Position numbers and translations under genes: made by a program. From Chamaea fasciata (lineage: Eukaryota > Chordata > Aves > Passeriformes > Sylviidae): 64,000 nucleotides of DNA. The notes under the pieces were generated by a model. It worked only from the letters and a program-made list of their open reading frames with translations. It was not told the origin of the DNA and did no database searches. Below are positions 13,191-25,800 of the stretch, one piece after another; position 1 is the stretch's first letter, and every line of letters starts with the position of its first letter. The stretch spans positions 2,182,945 through 2,246,944 of the forward strand of contig JARCOQ010000017.1 in assembly GCA_029207755.1 (NCBI GenBank). The letters are read 5' to 3'.

Positions 13191-16100
13191 ATTGGCTGCA
13201 TATAAAATATCTCCTGTTTTCTTCTCTGCATTTATTTTATTTCAGTGGACCGTGCTTTGAAGCTTTTCACTCGTGTTGAAATTCTGAATGTTACAACGTG
13301 CATCAAAACCTTTCCTTCCCCTTGCTCTGACTTACAGCCACAGACAGAGGGAAGACAGGATTCTTCCAGAACAGAGCACAGATCAAAGATTCTTCCAGAA
13401 TCTTCCAGGATTCTTCCAGAGCACCAAAACTTGACACTTCCAGAGCAGAGGGTGTGGATGATCCCGATTATCCTGTTACTCTGCCCACAGTCTTGCTCCC
13501 AAACTCTTCCTTGTTCTACCCCTGCTCCCATTTAAAATGACCAAAGTTTTGGACCAAAGCTGTGGTTTTCTGGTGGCGCAGACACCCGACCCCAGCAGTC
13601 TGAGGGGCGTGTTTGGTGTCTGCAGGTTGGATGTCCCTGCCAAGCCACCAAAGCAGCTCCTGGCTCTGGGCAGGGGGTGGCCTTTGCCCCTGGCTGAGCT
13701 GGCTCCTGGCTGACCCCTGAGCAGATATCTGGGAACCTTTGCCCCGGAGAAAAATGGGACAGAGCCTGCTTCAGGCATTGACCTCACTTGCCAAACTGCC
13801 CGTGATCCCACTGGAGATAACAAGAAGAGATTTTTTGAGGGAGCTTGGAAGCCTGGATGAATGCAACCCATTCTTCCTGAGGCCTCTCAAACATTTCCTT
13901 CCATGTCTTCCATTTAATTTGGAGAACCTTTTTCCCTTTCTTCACCTTGAGCCAGCTCTGCGCTGCTGGAGGTGCATCTGCAGTGAGGGAAACAGGACCT
14001 GGAGCGTTCCCCTGCCTCTCTGCTATCTCCTGGTTTTATGTGGAGCACAGTTCACCAGCTGCATGAATCAGATGAGACTCTGATTTCCATTCCACTTTGG
14101 GGACAGCTGAGTTGATAGTGGAGGGTAAAGTACCACGGACGTGCAGGTTCCGATTTGGGGTAATTTTTGTCCCCCTGGCTGCCCTTTATTGCCCTGCTGT
14201 TGTCCCTGCCAGCAGCTGACTCCAGTGCCTTCCCTTCTCCCTTCCCTTCCCAGCCCGGAGTTCACTCAACACATGGAAAATCAGAGGCAAAGGGTTTGAA
14301 CTTGTTGAGAGGGACATGCCCAAGGAAGCTCAGGATAATTTCCCCTGATTATTAAACACATTCCATTCCACACTTGTTTTGACATTGTCCCTGGGAGAAA
14401 AGTATTTTGTTTTATGGAGAGGCCTCGTTGTTGCTTTTCCTGTCAGGAATTGTTGCTCCATAAATGTTCAGCTCCATCCAAACCCTACAGTGTAAAATCC
14501 TCTAAAATTCCTTCTGGATCCAAGTCCGGAAGTTTAACTTGTTAAGTTGTTCCAAAGCCTCAAAGATCACAGAACTGAGATAAAAAACGTGGTCAAGAGT
14601 TGAAATTCCATGGAGTCCATCCTCTGCTAGCGAAGAGTGTGGGAATATAGAAGACAAAATCCATACAGGAGTTGTGTGGGGAATTAACGAAGCTCCAGGT
14701 TCAAGAAAGAAAAACTCTCTGCTTTTCACTCTCTTCAACTCTGATACTCAGAAACACCCAAGAATAAATATAAGTGAATAAGCACAATGCTCAATTTCAT
14801 AATATAATATTCACACTTTTCTCCAAGCCTTGCCTGAAAGGAGACATTAAAAAAAAATAAAATTGAAGGCAGCCACCCACACCTTGAGCTGTCAATGCTC
14901 AAGTTCTCAGAGGAATTCACACTTCCAGGGTAAGGGGTTAATGAGCTCCTTCAATCTCAATGAACCTCCTGTTTCAATTATCTGAAGCCCAAACCAGCTT
15001 TTTCTGCTAAAGCTGCAACTCTTTCATGACTTTTCAAGATATCTGCCACGGAGGACTGAAAATTGTCCAACTTTCTCCTCTTCTGAGAAGTGATAATGCA
15101 TTAAAAACCCGCCCACCCACGTGCAGCGCCGCTGAATTAAAAATGAACTTTCGCGTCTTTCAAATGAGGCATGGGATGAATTTTTCTGAACGCTTGTCCT
15201 GAAATGAACTTCAGCTGTGAGCAATTCACAGAATTAATGTTTTTAGATTTTTGGTATTAATTAAAGTGTTGGCAGAGGTGTGAATTCTGGCTCTGGCTGT
15301 TGAGCACAAAGGTGCTGCTCAGGCTGGAGGGGACAAAGCTGAGCATTGTCTGTCACTGATGGGAGCAGGAAAAGGTCCCTAAATCCCTCTGCAGGGCCTG
15401 GCTCAGAGCTGTGCAACAACAGCTTGTCAGGAACAGAGCACAGATCAAAAATTCCAGATTGTCAGACCTGAAGACTGGCATTATCCGTAAAAAAACCCCA
15501 ACCCACGGATTATTGGCTCCAACCTTTGCCTTTTCAATTCCAACATGCCCAAGGCCTGAACAGAATCCGCTTCCTTTTGGACAGGTAAACCTCTCTCCCT
15601 TCCTTGTTGAGGCAGGGAATGTGGAGGCCAAGTAATTCCATTAAATTATGATCCAGCTGCTTTCCTCTGAGGAGCGACTGCAGGAAGTGATGGCAGGGAA
15701 GTGGTGCTGAAACGGAAATTCTGAATTTCCATTCTAGGGGCTCGTTTCAAAGCAGCAAAGGGCTGCACTGGATTTATCCTGCTAAGGGCAAAAGGCTTTC
15801 CCAGATATTTATTAATCTCAGGAAAAGTTTTCCCAAATATTTATTAATCCCAGGGCATCCTGCTGGGTTTCTGCCCCGGAAATAGGAGGGAAAATAAAAC
15901 TCTGCTGGTTTCTGAATGTGGAAGCCTGGCTTGGTCATTCATTGTCTGGGTAGTTTGATAATTACCGATTTCCTGAGTAAATTGCTTTGGACATTCACTT
16001 GGAGGTAGGAGATTAATGAAGTTCTTTGCCAACTTGAGGGACCTGCAAAGCTCCAAAGATTCCGGAACTCAATTTTCCAGGTCAGCGGTTATTGGAGTGT

Positions 16101-16678
16101 TGGTCACCCAGCAGAGAGCAGAGATTTGTACCTGAGCTTGCCCAGAGTCAATCAAAACCTCCCTCACAGCAACACCCGCGTGGGGCTTTGAGTCCACTGA
16201 ATTTAAATAGCAAAAAACTCCTGAGCAGCCCAGTAAATATCAACCTGTGATTTACTGCCCAGGAGCAATCCAGGGTTTCGAAAGAGCTGATAAGGGGGAT
16301 GTCAAGGTCAGTCCAACGAGATAACAACACTTCTCCCTGGTTGCCTCTAAAAGTTAAATCATTTGTGAGCAGGGAGAGATGCCCGGAATTCGACAAACTG
16401 TTTGTCTTAGCACTTGCTCCGTGTTGGCACGGCTCCATCGGCTCTAAGGCAGCGATGTGAATTTATGATGCTGTAAAAAGAGGCTCTGTGTGGGTTTTTG
16501 TCCCGGGATTTTGGGTGGATCCCCCACACGGACCTGCACCTCAGCACGAGCCCCCTGGGGACTGATTTCCCGCCCTCTTTGCTCTCAGTGTCACCCTCAG
16601 CCTGCCAGGAATGGTGCTGAGGGATGGCATGTTTTAAACATGCATCGTTCCTTCTGATTCTGCAGAAATTCAAGCTGG
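13191..16678. other. intergenic, small local repeats only
   Basis: No gene recognised. Clustered ATTCTTCCAGA words occur at 13,357-13,425, and a 26-base direct repeat built on TTTCCCAGATATTTATTAATC occurs twice between 15,797 and 15,855. Confidence 0.6.
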
Positions 16679-16926
16679 TTTCATCCTTCCTCAGAACTTT
16701 CTATGGATTTTATCTTGTCCTAATGGCAGAGAAATGTCCCAATCCCATCCCCGGGACCTCCACGCCAGGCAGAAACGAGTTCAGACTGTGCCAAGGATGC
16801 AGAAGCCTCTTTTGTAAAGGTGCAAAGACTTTAAAATAAATAATGGAAGACTAATTCTAGAGAGAAAAAAAAATAGAACTCTTTATTTCCTTACAAAACT
16901 GCCTAGAAATATTCAGATAACTCACA
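16679..16926. repeat. 248-bp direct duplication, distal copy
   Basis: This segment, from TTTCATCCTTCCTCAG to ATAACTCACA, recurs at 18,611-18,858 in the same orientation with about 95 percent identity by eye. On the minus strand each copy contains AATAAAG followed about 20 bases later by a T-rich stretch, the form of a polyadenylation site. The 1.7 kb between the copies is not duplicated. Confidence 0.95.
16882..16887 (-). terminator. candidate polyadenylation signal AATAAA (distal)
   Basis: Plus-strand TTTATT, which is AATAAA on the minus strand, lies inside the distal copy of the 248-bp duplication with a T-rich element downstream. It could serve a long CYP24A1 3' UTR, but no transcript evidence is available. 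Confidence 0.3.
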
Positions 16927-18610
16927 AATTGTTTGATACATTGTTATGGGGGTACATTTACACGTCTGAGCACAGCAGCGGAGAACAAACAAATGAAAAA
17001 CAAGAGACAGACCAACAAACACTTAGAAGTTGCATCATTTCAGCATGTAAAAAAAAATAAATTCCGGGTTATATGTGGAGATAAAGCTGTACTTGAAACT
17101 GCAAAAGTGTAAAACCAGTGACCTTAACAGCCAAAACTCCAGTATTGCATGCAGGGCAGTGACAGTCTGAACCTTCAGATATTGCGGTCTCCACGAGAAA
17201 CGGACCCCTTGGAAATGTTCAGGGTCCTCATTTCCTGCGGAATTGGCCTTGGAAGCATGATTTGATTAATCTCCTGTAACTATCCTGTCAGGATCATCAT
17301 CACCGTTCCACAGAGGCAGAACCCACGGGGTTCCTGTGGCTCCATTTCTGCATCAGCCCTTTCCATGCAATGAAAGGCCACGGAGGTTTTAACGGTAAAA
17401 GTGGGGTAAAATGGGCTGTGCAGGAGCTGGAGGGATGGAAATCCGTGGGGAAGAGCAGAGGGTGTGAGAGGCACAAGACTGGAACAGTTCAAACCAAAGG
17501 AAATCAATCCTGCCGGGTGCATTTGTCCCTATTTCCCTCCTATCCAGGCAGTGAAGGATGCCAAGGAAATGCATTTCTCTCATTATCCCATTTCTCCAGT
17601 CCCGTTTTAGCCTTTTTCCAGACTCCCCAACTCCCTTCTGATGGCAATGGTGATTTGAGAAGCTCTGAGGCACTTTCCTCTCCCCCTCTGAGCTCCCAGG
17701 GCCAGTCCAGCTGTGCCTGGCCCCACACTGGAGGCAGCTCCCCCCAAACTGGGCTGTCACACAACCCCCAGGGCTCCTGGTCCTGTCCTGCCCCTCAGCT
17801 GCACTAAACCCCGGCGTTTCCACAGCTCCATGAGAGCTCTTGGTCTTTTTCTTTCCTTTTGAGCCCCATTTTCCCAATGAAACAGCCTGGGAGCTTTTCC
17901 TGGTGCTGTTCCTGGGGATGTGGTGCTGTTCTTCCCTGGTCCTGGAGCCTCCAGAGCTTTGACTTCCGCAGCTGGTGTCTCTCTTTTAACAGGAGGCAGC
18001 AGCAGGGCTGTCTTTTATTTTTTGCAACCTGTATTGAACAAAAAAAAAAAAAAAAAAGAATCTTTATAGTGATTGTGTCAAAGAAAACAAGCACTGAACA
18101 AACTTCAGTTAAAGGAGTGAATATTCAGAAGGTTTTTATTTTTTTCCTGGGGTGTTGGCTGGCAAAGAAAAATACCTTCCCCAGTATTGAAATGTCCTTG
18201 CTTTCTAATTGGAGGATTTCATTCTAGATCAGACTTGTTTTCTCAAGTTAGGTTGTGGCACAAGTAAGTTGTTTTGTTGGCTCGTTTGTATAAATTTCTG
18301 AGAGAGAAAATCTTACATTCAAAATATACAAGTTACAACACTGCATGACCATTTACAGATAGATTTTTCTTTGCCCTTCTGCCTCTAATGAAGTTTTGTC
18401 ATCTAAACTCTGCAGTGAGCAGTTCCTTCACTAAGGATTCTTCTTTTTAATCTGCAATTTGATGCTCAAGATCAAATGCTCCTTTCCAGGAAATATCTTC
18501 TGGGGATGCAGCGGAGAAGTTCTAACAAAGCACTGGCTGTTATTTCCTGCAGCAGTGGCTAGATGTTGATTTCCCTCTTTTTGATCTGCATCATGCAGAC
18601 TGTTGATGAT
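16927..18610. other. region between the two 248-bp copies
   Basis: No exon recognised. It could include distal CYP24A1 3' UTR if transcription runs to the signal at 16,882. An A run lies at 18,041-18,057. Confidence 0.5.
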
Positions 18611-18858
18611 TTTCATCCTTCCTCAGAACTTTCTATGGATTTTATCTTGTCCTAATGACAGAGAAATGTCCCAATCCCATCCCCGGGACCTCCACGCCAG
18701 GCAGAAACGTGTTCAGACTGTGCCAAGGATGCAGAAGCCTCTTTTGTAAAACTGCAAAGACTTAGAAATAAATAATGGAAGACTAATTCTAGAGAAAAAA
18801 AAATACAGAACTCTTTATTTCCTTACAAAACTGCCTAGAAATATTCAGATAACTCACA
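18611..18858. repeat. 248-bp direct duplication, proximal copy
   Basis: Proximal partner of 16,679-16,926. It lies 120 bases beyond the left edge of the LTR and keeps the same AATAAA plus T-rich arrangement on the minus strand. Confidence 0.95.
18814..18819 (-). terminator. CYP24A1: candidate polyadenylation signal AATAAA (proximal copy)
   Basis: Minus-strand AATAAAG with a downstream run of T in the proximal copy of the duplication, 855 bases past the CYP24A1 stop codon. It is the first signal beyond the LTR and a plausible transcript end for the gene before or after the insertion. Confidence 0.4.
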
Positions 18859-18974
18859 GAAAATATGGGTATAAAATTATCTCTGGGGCCACGAGCTGTG
18901 TGAAACACGGGATATTTCCTGCTCAAATACTGAATGGAGACGGGATTTAATTTTTTAAAATAAAGAACCAGGAT

Positions 18975-18979
18975 GGCTC
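18975..18979. repeat. target-site duplication, left (GGCTC)
   Basis: GGCTC directly precedes the TG that opens the LTR. The same five bases follow its closing CA at 19,677-19,681. Confidence 0.6.
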
Positions 18980-19676
18980 TGGCACTGTGAGAATGAAGAG
19001 CAGACAAACCCCTATTCTCTCACACTCCTGTTATAAATATATATTACATGCTTGGCTTTTGGCAAATATTGAAATGAATATTTGTTGTGTTATGTTAGAA
19101 AGTTATGTTGTATTAATACAGTGGGTTATAAATGTCTATTATAAAGTTGGTTTCTTGCAAATATTAAGGTGAATGCTATATTTTTATAAAGATACAGTTT
19201 TTATTTCTGCTATTAGCAGAACTTGTATGTGGCAGTGAGATAGCTGATATGTAGTTGTGCTCGTAACTGAACTGTTTGGTTGGGATAACATCCAGCAAAC
19301 ACCTGATGGGCGCCCTGCTGCTCACATGCCAGCTGTCAACAGCTGCGGCAGGTGGGGACCAAGGCCCGAGCTGGAGGTGATGATGAAGACACAGCCAAGA
19401 AACACGCACGCTCTAGAAAGGTGGATCCAAGGAGGAACCATCCAAAACAGTTCCTGGAATACGGAAACTAGTTTATGGAAAAATATGAATATTCAACAGA
19501 TTGATTCAATAGAAAGGGTGCTTAAAGAATGTCTCTGAAATGGCAAGGTGTGGGCTTGGCTGCATGCCCAGTCACCCGACCGGCCGTACTCTGCTTTTTC
19601 TATCTCCTAATTGTCTTATTTTTGTATTAAGCCTATTTTTTCTTACATTTACCTAGAAAGTGAAACTTGCTTTTCA
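18980..19676 (+). mobile_element. solo LTR of an endogenous retrovirus (candidate)
   Basis: The 697-base block starts TGGCACTG and ends CTTTTCA, with TG...CA termini flanked by perfect GGCTC duplications. The 3' part (TTGTATTAAGCC, a T-rich stretch, then AGAAAGTGAAACTTGCTTTTCA in pieces) resembles the end of avian ERVL-type LTRs. A 5-bp duplication also fits ERVL-like integration. No internal retroviral genes remain. It lies antisense to CYP24A1, and its last three plus-strand bases (TCA) are the CYP24A1 stop codon TGA read on the minus strand. Family assignment is from memory and needs a repeat-library match. Confidence 0.6.
19200..19205 (-). terminator. CYP24A1: candidate polyadenylation signal AATAAA inside the LTR
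   Basis: Minus-strand AATAAA, 470 bases after the CYP24A1 stop codon, within the antisense LTR. It is the nearest canonical signal to the stop and could give the gene an LTR-derived 3' end. Confidence 0.4.
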
Positions 19677-19841
19677 GGCTCCCATTTGTATAAAAAAGCC
19701 CCAAGAAGGAGGCTGCAGTGTGCACAGACCTGCTCGTGGGTGGAAGGCGATGGGCAGCGCCCGGCTGGGGATCAGGGTCCCCGAGTGCAGCGTCTCCACC
19801 GGCTCCTGGTCCGTGGCCACCACCCGGTATTTACGGATCAG
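19674..19841 (-). CDS. CYP24A1: CYP24A1 exon 11, with unusual C-terminal tail
   Basis: Reads [36 protein letters not shown], matching human to the end of the family, where human stops three residues after AF. Here the frame continues 19 residues ([19 protein letters not shown]) to a TGA at 19,674-19,676. That TGA is the terminal CA of the LTR and its neighbour, read on the minus strand. The tail is rich in hydrophobic and aromatic residues and resembles no P450 end I know. Confidence 0.92.
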   Translation of the reverse strand: MIRKYRVVATDQEPVETLHSGTLIPSRALPIAFHPRAGLCTLQPPSWGFFIQMGA

Positions 19842-22800
19842 CTGCAACAGAACATTCTGGATCACGGGCCTTGGATCACAGATCTGACCAGCTGGAGTGG
19901 GGAGACCCCTGAGCCTGCCGGGGGAACTTCCAGGGCAGTGTCTCGGGAGAATCTGCCGTAGGATTTGGGGAAGCCTCACAGCTTAGGGTGAGCAAAAATG
20001 TGCCCCCCACGGGGCTCTGCAGGGGCGTGTTAATGACCTCAGTTTGCTCTTCCCGTTGGCCCGTGGGCCTTGCCCACCTCTGTTGGCCATAAATGTCCCC
20101 AACTCTCGAGGTTTCTCCTCTCCCTGTTTCCCCAGTGGTTGTGGGATCTCTGATGGTCTGCCCCGTGTCCCCTGTAGGTCACTGCCCTCTGCCCTGCCCT
20201 CGTACCACCCCTGTGCCCTCAGACCGTTGGTTCCTGAGCCCATCCTTAACCCCACACATTGCTTTCAGCTGGGTCTTCCTGCCCCTAAAACTCTTTGGCA
20301 TGAATTTTCAAAATAAACTGCGCTGGGACTTTATACAGGAGAGCCTTCCCGTCCTTCTTCCCTGAGCTCTCCGTGGTGTGCAAATGTGGAGGACTGAGCG
20401 CCTTCCCTGCGTGCCCGCCCCAAAGGCTTCTCCAGAGGAGATGCTTTTTGGGGAAAGGCGGCGGCAGCCACCACCCACCTCCACTTTGCTACACTGGAGG
20501 AGCAAAACTCCCCTCAGAGTTCCCTTTTTTGAGGTGTTTACCCAGCAGAGGGCCAGGTGCAGCTGCAGCTCAGCCACGCGGCGCCCCACGCACATCCTCT
20601 TGCCGATGCCGAAGGGGATGTGGGAGAAGGGATGGATGGAGCCCCTCTGCAGCCAGCGCTCGGGCCTGAACTCAGCCCAGCCCCTGAAATACTCCTCGCT
20701 GCAGCCCAGGGCGTGGCTGTTGATCATCAGCACCGTCTGCAGCAGAGCAAAGGAGAGAATCGCTCTACAAATCCACCCCGAGCTCCCTAGGGAACTAAAA
20801 ACAGCAGCTTCCTCAGGAGAGGTCGTGTCATCGCCTAAAAATTCATTGGAATGTGGAAAAGGTTGTGGTTTACTCAGAAATCATGGGAAAATTTTGGGGG
20901 GAAAAAAGTTGGAATAGCACATAAAAATTATTGCAGGCAAATATTTCTGGCTAAGTCTAACTCCAGTGCAGGCAGGTGTGGGTTTGTGTTCATGGGAATC
21001 CTTGGGGTGAATCCCTCATTCCTCATCCTGGGGCTGGTGCTTCGGCAAAGCCGGTTTGAAATTAAAATATGAGTGACTTCTGTGGTTTACAGGGCAATTA
21101 ATAAATGGGAAAAATAACCATCCCAATTAATGGAATTAATTGACTTACCCCTTTGGGCAGCACGTAATTCCCCAGAACCATTTCCGTGTCGATGGTGCGA
21201 CTGGTGAAAGGCACTGATGGGCTGAGCCTGCAGGGAGAGAGAACAACGGGTTAAATTCCCAGCAACTTTCCTTCTCTTCCCTCCCAGATTTCCCCTCAAA
21301 CAGCGAGATGAACAAAATTCTGCGTGCTGGAAAATTATTTCTCTCCTGTACAAAGAAGCTGGTAAAAAACTTGGTGATGATTTTGCGAGTTTTGGGAATT
21401 TTTTTACCTCATGGACTCTTTCAGGCAGGCTTTTAGGTAAGGCATATCCCTCAGGCTCTCAGCGCTCGGGCTCTCCTGGGAAGCCAAAACTCTCTGGATT
21501 TCCTGGAAAAGCTTCTGCTGGACGTGGGGATTGCGGGAAAGGTTGTACAGAGCCCACAGCAAACTGTTGGCTGTCTGGAACGGAGCAAAAAGAAAGGTTC
21601 AGTCCTCTTTTTGTGGGCACAGAAGGAAGGAGTTGCCCAAAGTTCAGAGCAACGTTCATGGCTGGGCACAGATTTATGGGATTTTGACAGCCTGACTGAT
21701 TGTGAGCATCCCAGTTGCCCTCCAGAATCAAAAATCCGGGGATTTCAGGTAAAAATCCACCTGCACTGGGGCCACTGAGGCGACTTCAGGATGGACTCAC
21801 GGCCAGGTGTGCCGGTGGTCAGGTTGTGGAAGGAAAGGGGGAACTGGGATGGTTTGAAACCCTTGGAAAATCAGTTTTACCATCTCCAGCTGGTGATCTG
21901 CAGCCAAGGAGGGAATTGGGGGGAATTTAAACCCTTGGAAAATCAGTTTTACCATCTCCAACTGGTGATCTGCAGCCAAGGAGGGAATTGGGGGGAATTT
22001 AAACCTTTGGAAAATCAACTTTATCATGTCCTCCCCACGAATCTACAGCCAAGGAGGGAATTGGGGGGAGTTTAAACCCTTGGAAAATCAGTTTTACCGT
22101 CTCCACCCCGGCGATCTGCAGCTCTGCGATGGCAGCGTAGAGCTCCTTCCTGGACAGGTGTCCCCCCGAGTAGATGTCACACAGAAAATCCCCCTGGGGG
22201 TTGGCTGAGTGCTTCTGCAGCCGGCAGTCGATGGAGTGCTTGGCTGAGGAGCGCAGGATTCATGGAAAAATCACTCAAAGTCCCGTAAAAATAACAGCAA
22301 ACCCACGTTTCTCACGTAGGGTTTTAAAGAAATGCCAAGTTGGCCTCTGTTTTCAGCAGTGGGTAAATATTGAGGGTATTTATAGTCAATAAAGGATGGT
22401 ATTTTCGCTTTTCAAACAAAAAAACTCCACCCCGAAATTCGCTTTTCAACAGAGGAGCTCCTGCAAACTCTCGGGAGTTCTACTCTTAAGTGAGGGGAGG
22501 AAATCCGTGGCACGTTGTGGGAAATGTTCAGCAAACAGAAATTCACGAGGGTGTAAAATTAATTACCTGGGGTTTTCAAAGGGGAGCGAGGTGTCAAAAA
22601 AATCAAAGGGATTTAGCACCCAGAACCCCCGAGGGCAAATGTAAACCTTGGGCTTACCGGGGGAAGGCACAAAGAGATGCCAAATTTCGACATGTTGAGG
22701 GGTTTTTTTAAATAAAAATAAACAGATTTTACTTGTGAGTATCCCAGCTGTTAAAACCAGTTCCTGTAAGGAATTATTCATTTTAAGGGAAGGTGTCAAA

Positions 22801-25800
22801 CTGGTTTTTCTGAGCAAAACTGGCTTAGAGTGTCTTTCCGAAAGCCCATAAACCAAGAGGCAATAAGATAAGCGAGTGTGTGGCTGGCAGGAGGAAAAGC
22901 CTTGGCACTCAAATACCCCAGGGAAAAATCTCAGTGTCACAACCTCCCAAAAGCTTTCTCAGCCTTTCGTTAATGCCTCTCACTGTTTGCATTAATGACA
23001 TTTAAAAGTATTAAAAATGCAAACTTAACTTCACACCTGGAGTTTAAATAATTTTTAAACTCGGAAGGCCAACTCATTTTAAATAATCAGAAAATGTCAA
23101 AAAAGCCAAACTGCGCCTTATTATTGAAATTACTTCTGGTGTTTAAGATTTACAACTCTGTCGCTGGTCGTTCAGAAAAGCCAGAATTTCTCTTTTTTTT
23201 TCCACAAACAGGTTTTTGTTACGTGGTCAGTTCTTGTTTCTCAAGAAAACGACTCTTTGAGGGAAGTCCCTTTTCATTTATACCCTCCCCTTTAAAGAGA
23301 TTTTTAATTTGCTTCTATGATAGATTATGACACTGCTGGCTTCCAGAACCCTGGGATTCCCCTGGGAATTGGATATTGCCCCACAAGCTGGGTGTTGGTC
23401 ACTACAAACTGCTCCCATGTGGGAATAAATCCAGGTTTAGGCACAGCAAAGGTGTTTTAATCCGTGCTGAAGGCGGGGATTAACGGCAGCAAGTGTGGTA
23501 AAATCAGTTCCAGCAAGGAGAAGACAGAGGTGAAGGGAAAGGAGATAAGTTGGGGTTAAATAATGACCTGTTTTAAATATCTCATCCCATGCTTTGGTGT
23601 GGGCTTGCCAGACTTTGGTGTTGAGCCCCTTGTGCAGCTCCACGGGGGTCACCATCATCATCCCGAAGGTGGCCATCATCTGTGGGGGGAAAGAGGTGGG
23701 GAAACCTCCCTTTAATCTCTTTTAATCCATCCACGTGCAATCCTTGAACAGTAGGAGGGTGGAAAGTAGGGGGAAACTTTCAGGAAGGCAAAATTCTGGT
23801 GGATTTTCCATCCTGGAGAGAGAGGAGGGCTCTCAGTCTACTTATCCAGGTAAAGAAATTGGGGACAGCCAGGAGCTTCCTCAGTAGGGAATAATCCTAT
23901 TCATTTCAGGCACCTGTTGGGAGTGGGACAAGGCACTTTTTGGCAGGGTCACTCTCTCCCTTGACAACACCACCTGAGGCAGGGCTGGCTGTGTTTGCTG
24001 AGTGAAATCAGGCAGGTTTGTACCCCAGACCCCAGGAATGAGTGACCCCAAACCCCGGGGATTTGCATAACCCCACACAAGGACAGCAGGGTCGTGCCCC
24101 AGAGAGCAGCAGAGTCCCCAGCCAGGCTGAGAATTGTCCTCCCAGGGTTCCCCTGCTGGCCCCTCAGCCTTTCCCCTGCCAGGATTCCACAAAGGAGGAG
24201 GAAGTTCAGGATTAGCTGGGCACGTTTTGGATATCCAGCACAGAAGCCTGAGCTGCTTTTTTCCAGCTGGCTCCTTTAAACTCATTAACAACAGGGGTAA
24301 AAAAATAAAAATAAATAAAAATAAATCGCCCCAGGAGAGAGCTTCCCATACCGTTTTTACAGCCTTGATGAAGTTCAGACTTTCCTCCTCTACGTCCTCC
24401 TGCAGGAGGCCAAACCTCTTCCCGTAGAGCACCAGACAGATACCTGTTGTTAGGCAATGTTGTAAATAAATTTATAAACAGAAGGGCGTGTGGGATGCAT
24501 CACTTATCGCCAAGGAACGGCCCGGATGAGCCTTCTGAAAACGTTCCTTGGCACAGACCTGTCAGAGCAGCAGCAGTGAAACAGCTCCTGCTTGCTTGCC
24601 TCGGCTGAGGGGCCCTTACAGCAATATTTCTGCACAAATTAGGGTTGCTGGTCCCCTCAGAACTGCAGATTTGGCTCGTTTTCGGTGACTTTACTGAAGA
24701 AAATAGTGGTAGGAGGACAGGGCTTGCGGAGCCATCCAGCACAGCGTTCCCTGCTCCTTCCCACAGCCACAAACCACTTGGGAATGCTGGCAGCCTCCCA
24801 CGCTCCACCCCTTTCCACTTGTCTTTTTTTCCCCTCTTTCTTTTCAAGCTGTCACTTCCTATTTCTCCCTTTCCAAAAGCAGCCACCACCGCTGACAGTG
24901 GAAACAAAAAAAACCCAAATAAAATCACTTTGAGGAGCTCAGCCCAGAGGCTGCTGAGAGCAGTCGGGTCTGGCAGAGCTGGTTCAGTCATTACACCCAA
25001 CTCTCCCTTTTTTTTGGGAATCACTGAGCCACTTTCTGCCCTGTGTCATTGCTGGCGGGTTCCTCAGCGTGCTCTAGAAGGTTTCTGAGGATGAGGCTCA
25101 GCCTTGGTAACTCCTTCCAGCGCTTCTCAATCCCAGTGTGAACACTGGAAACGGGATTTTCCAACCTTTGCCTACAGCCAGCGCTCCGTTATTGGGATAT
25201 TTCATTGATCCTGCACCGCTGATAATGAACAAACACCAGATGGACAAAAAAGCCTGTGTGTGTCATCTGATCCCACTCCAGATAAATGAACCATAATCCC
25301 CCCAATTTCCTGATTTCTAAATCACTGGAATGTTTGAATTTTTCTGAGCCGTGCAGGTAGCTAGGCAGAAAATTCTGTTTGTGCTGCTGGATTTTGCACT
25401 GACAGTCCCTGGCTGTTCTGCAACTCTCTTTCCACGATATTTTACAGCCGAGAGTTTGGAAATTATCAGCCAGCACATCCATCCCTGTTCATATTTTACT
25501 GCAATGCCCTTTAGCAGCAGGTGCACCACGCTCAGGCGAAATCCCACTCACTTTCAAAAGACCATTTGTTGAACTCTGAATAGACATCTTCCATCTGGCC
25601 ATTGTGGTCACAAAGTTCGTCTATTCTGTGCATAAAGTCCTCCAGGACCTAAATGGTGGAGAGAAGAGAAGAGAAAAGAATAAAAATACGTAATAAAATG
25701 ACATCAACTAATAAAAATCCGGCGTAATTCAGCATTTCAACGGCCTTTTGAGCAGATAACAATCTCGCCTGAGAGGAATCCTTTTGTTCCTCGTTCTTTG

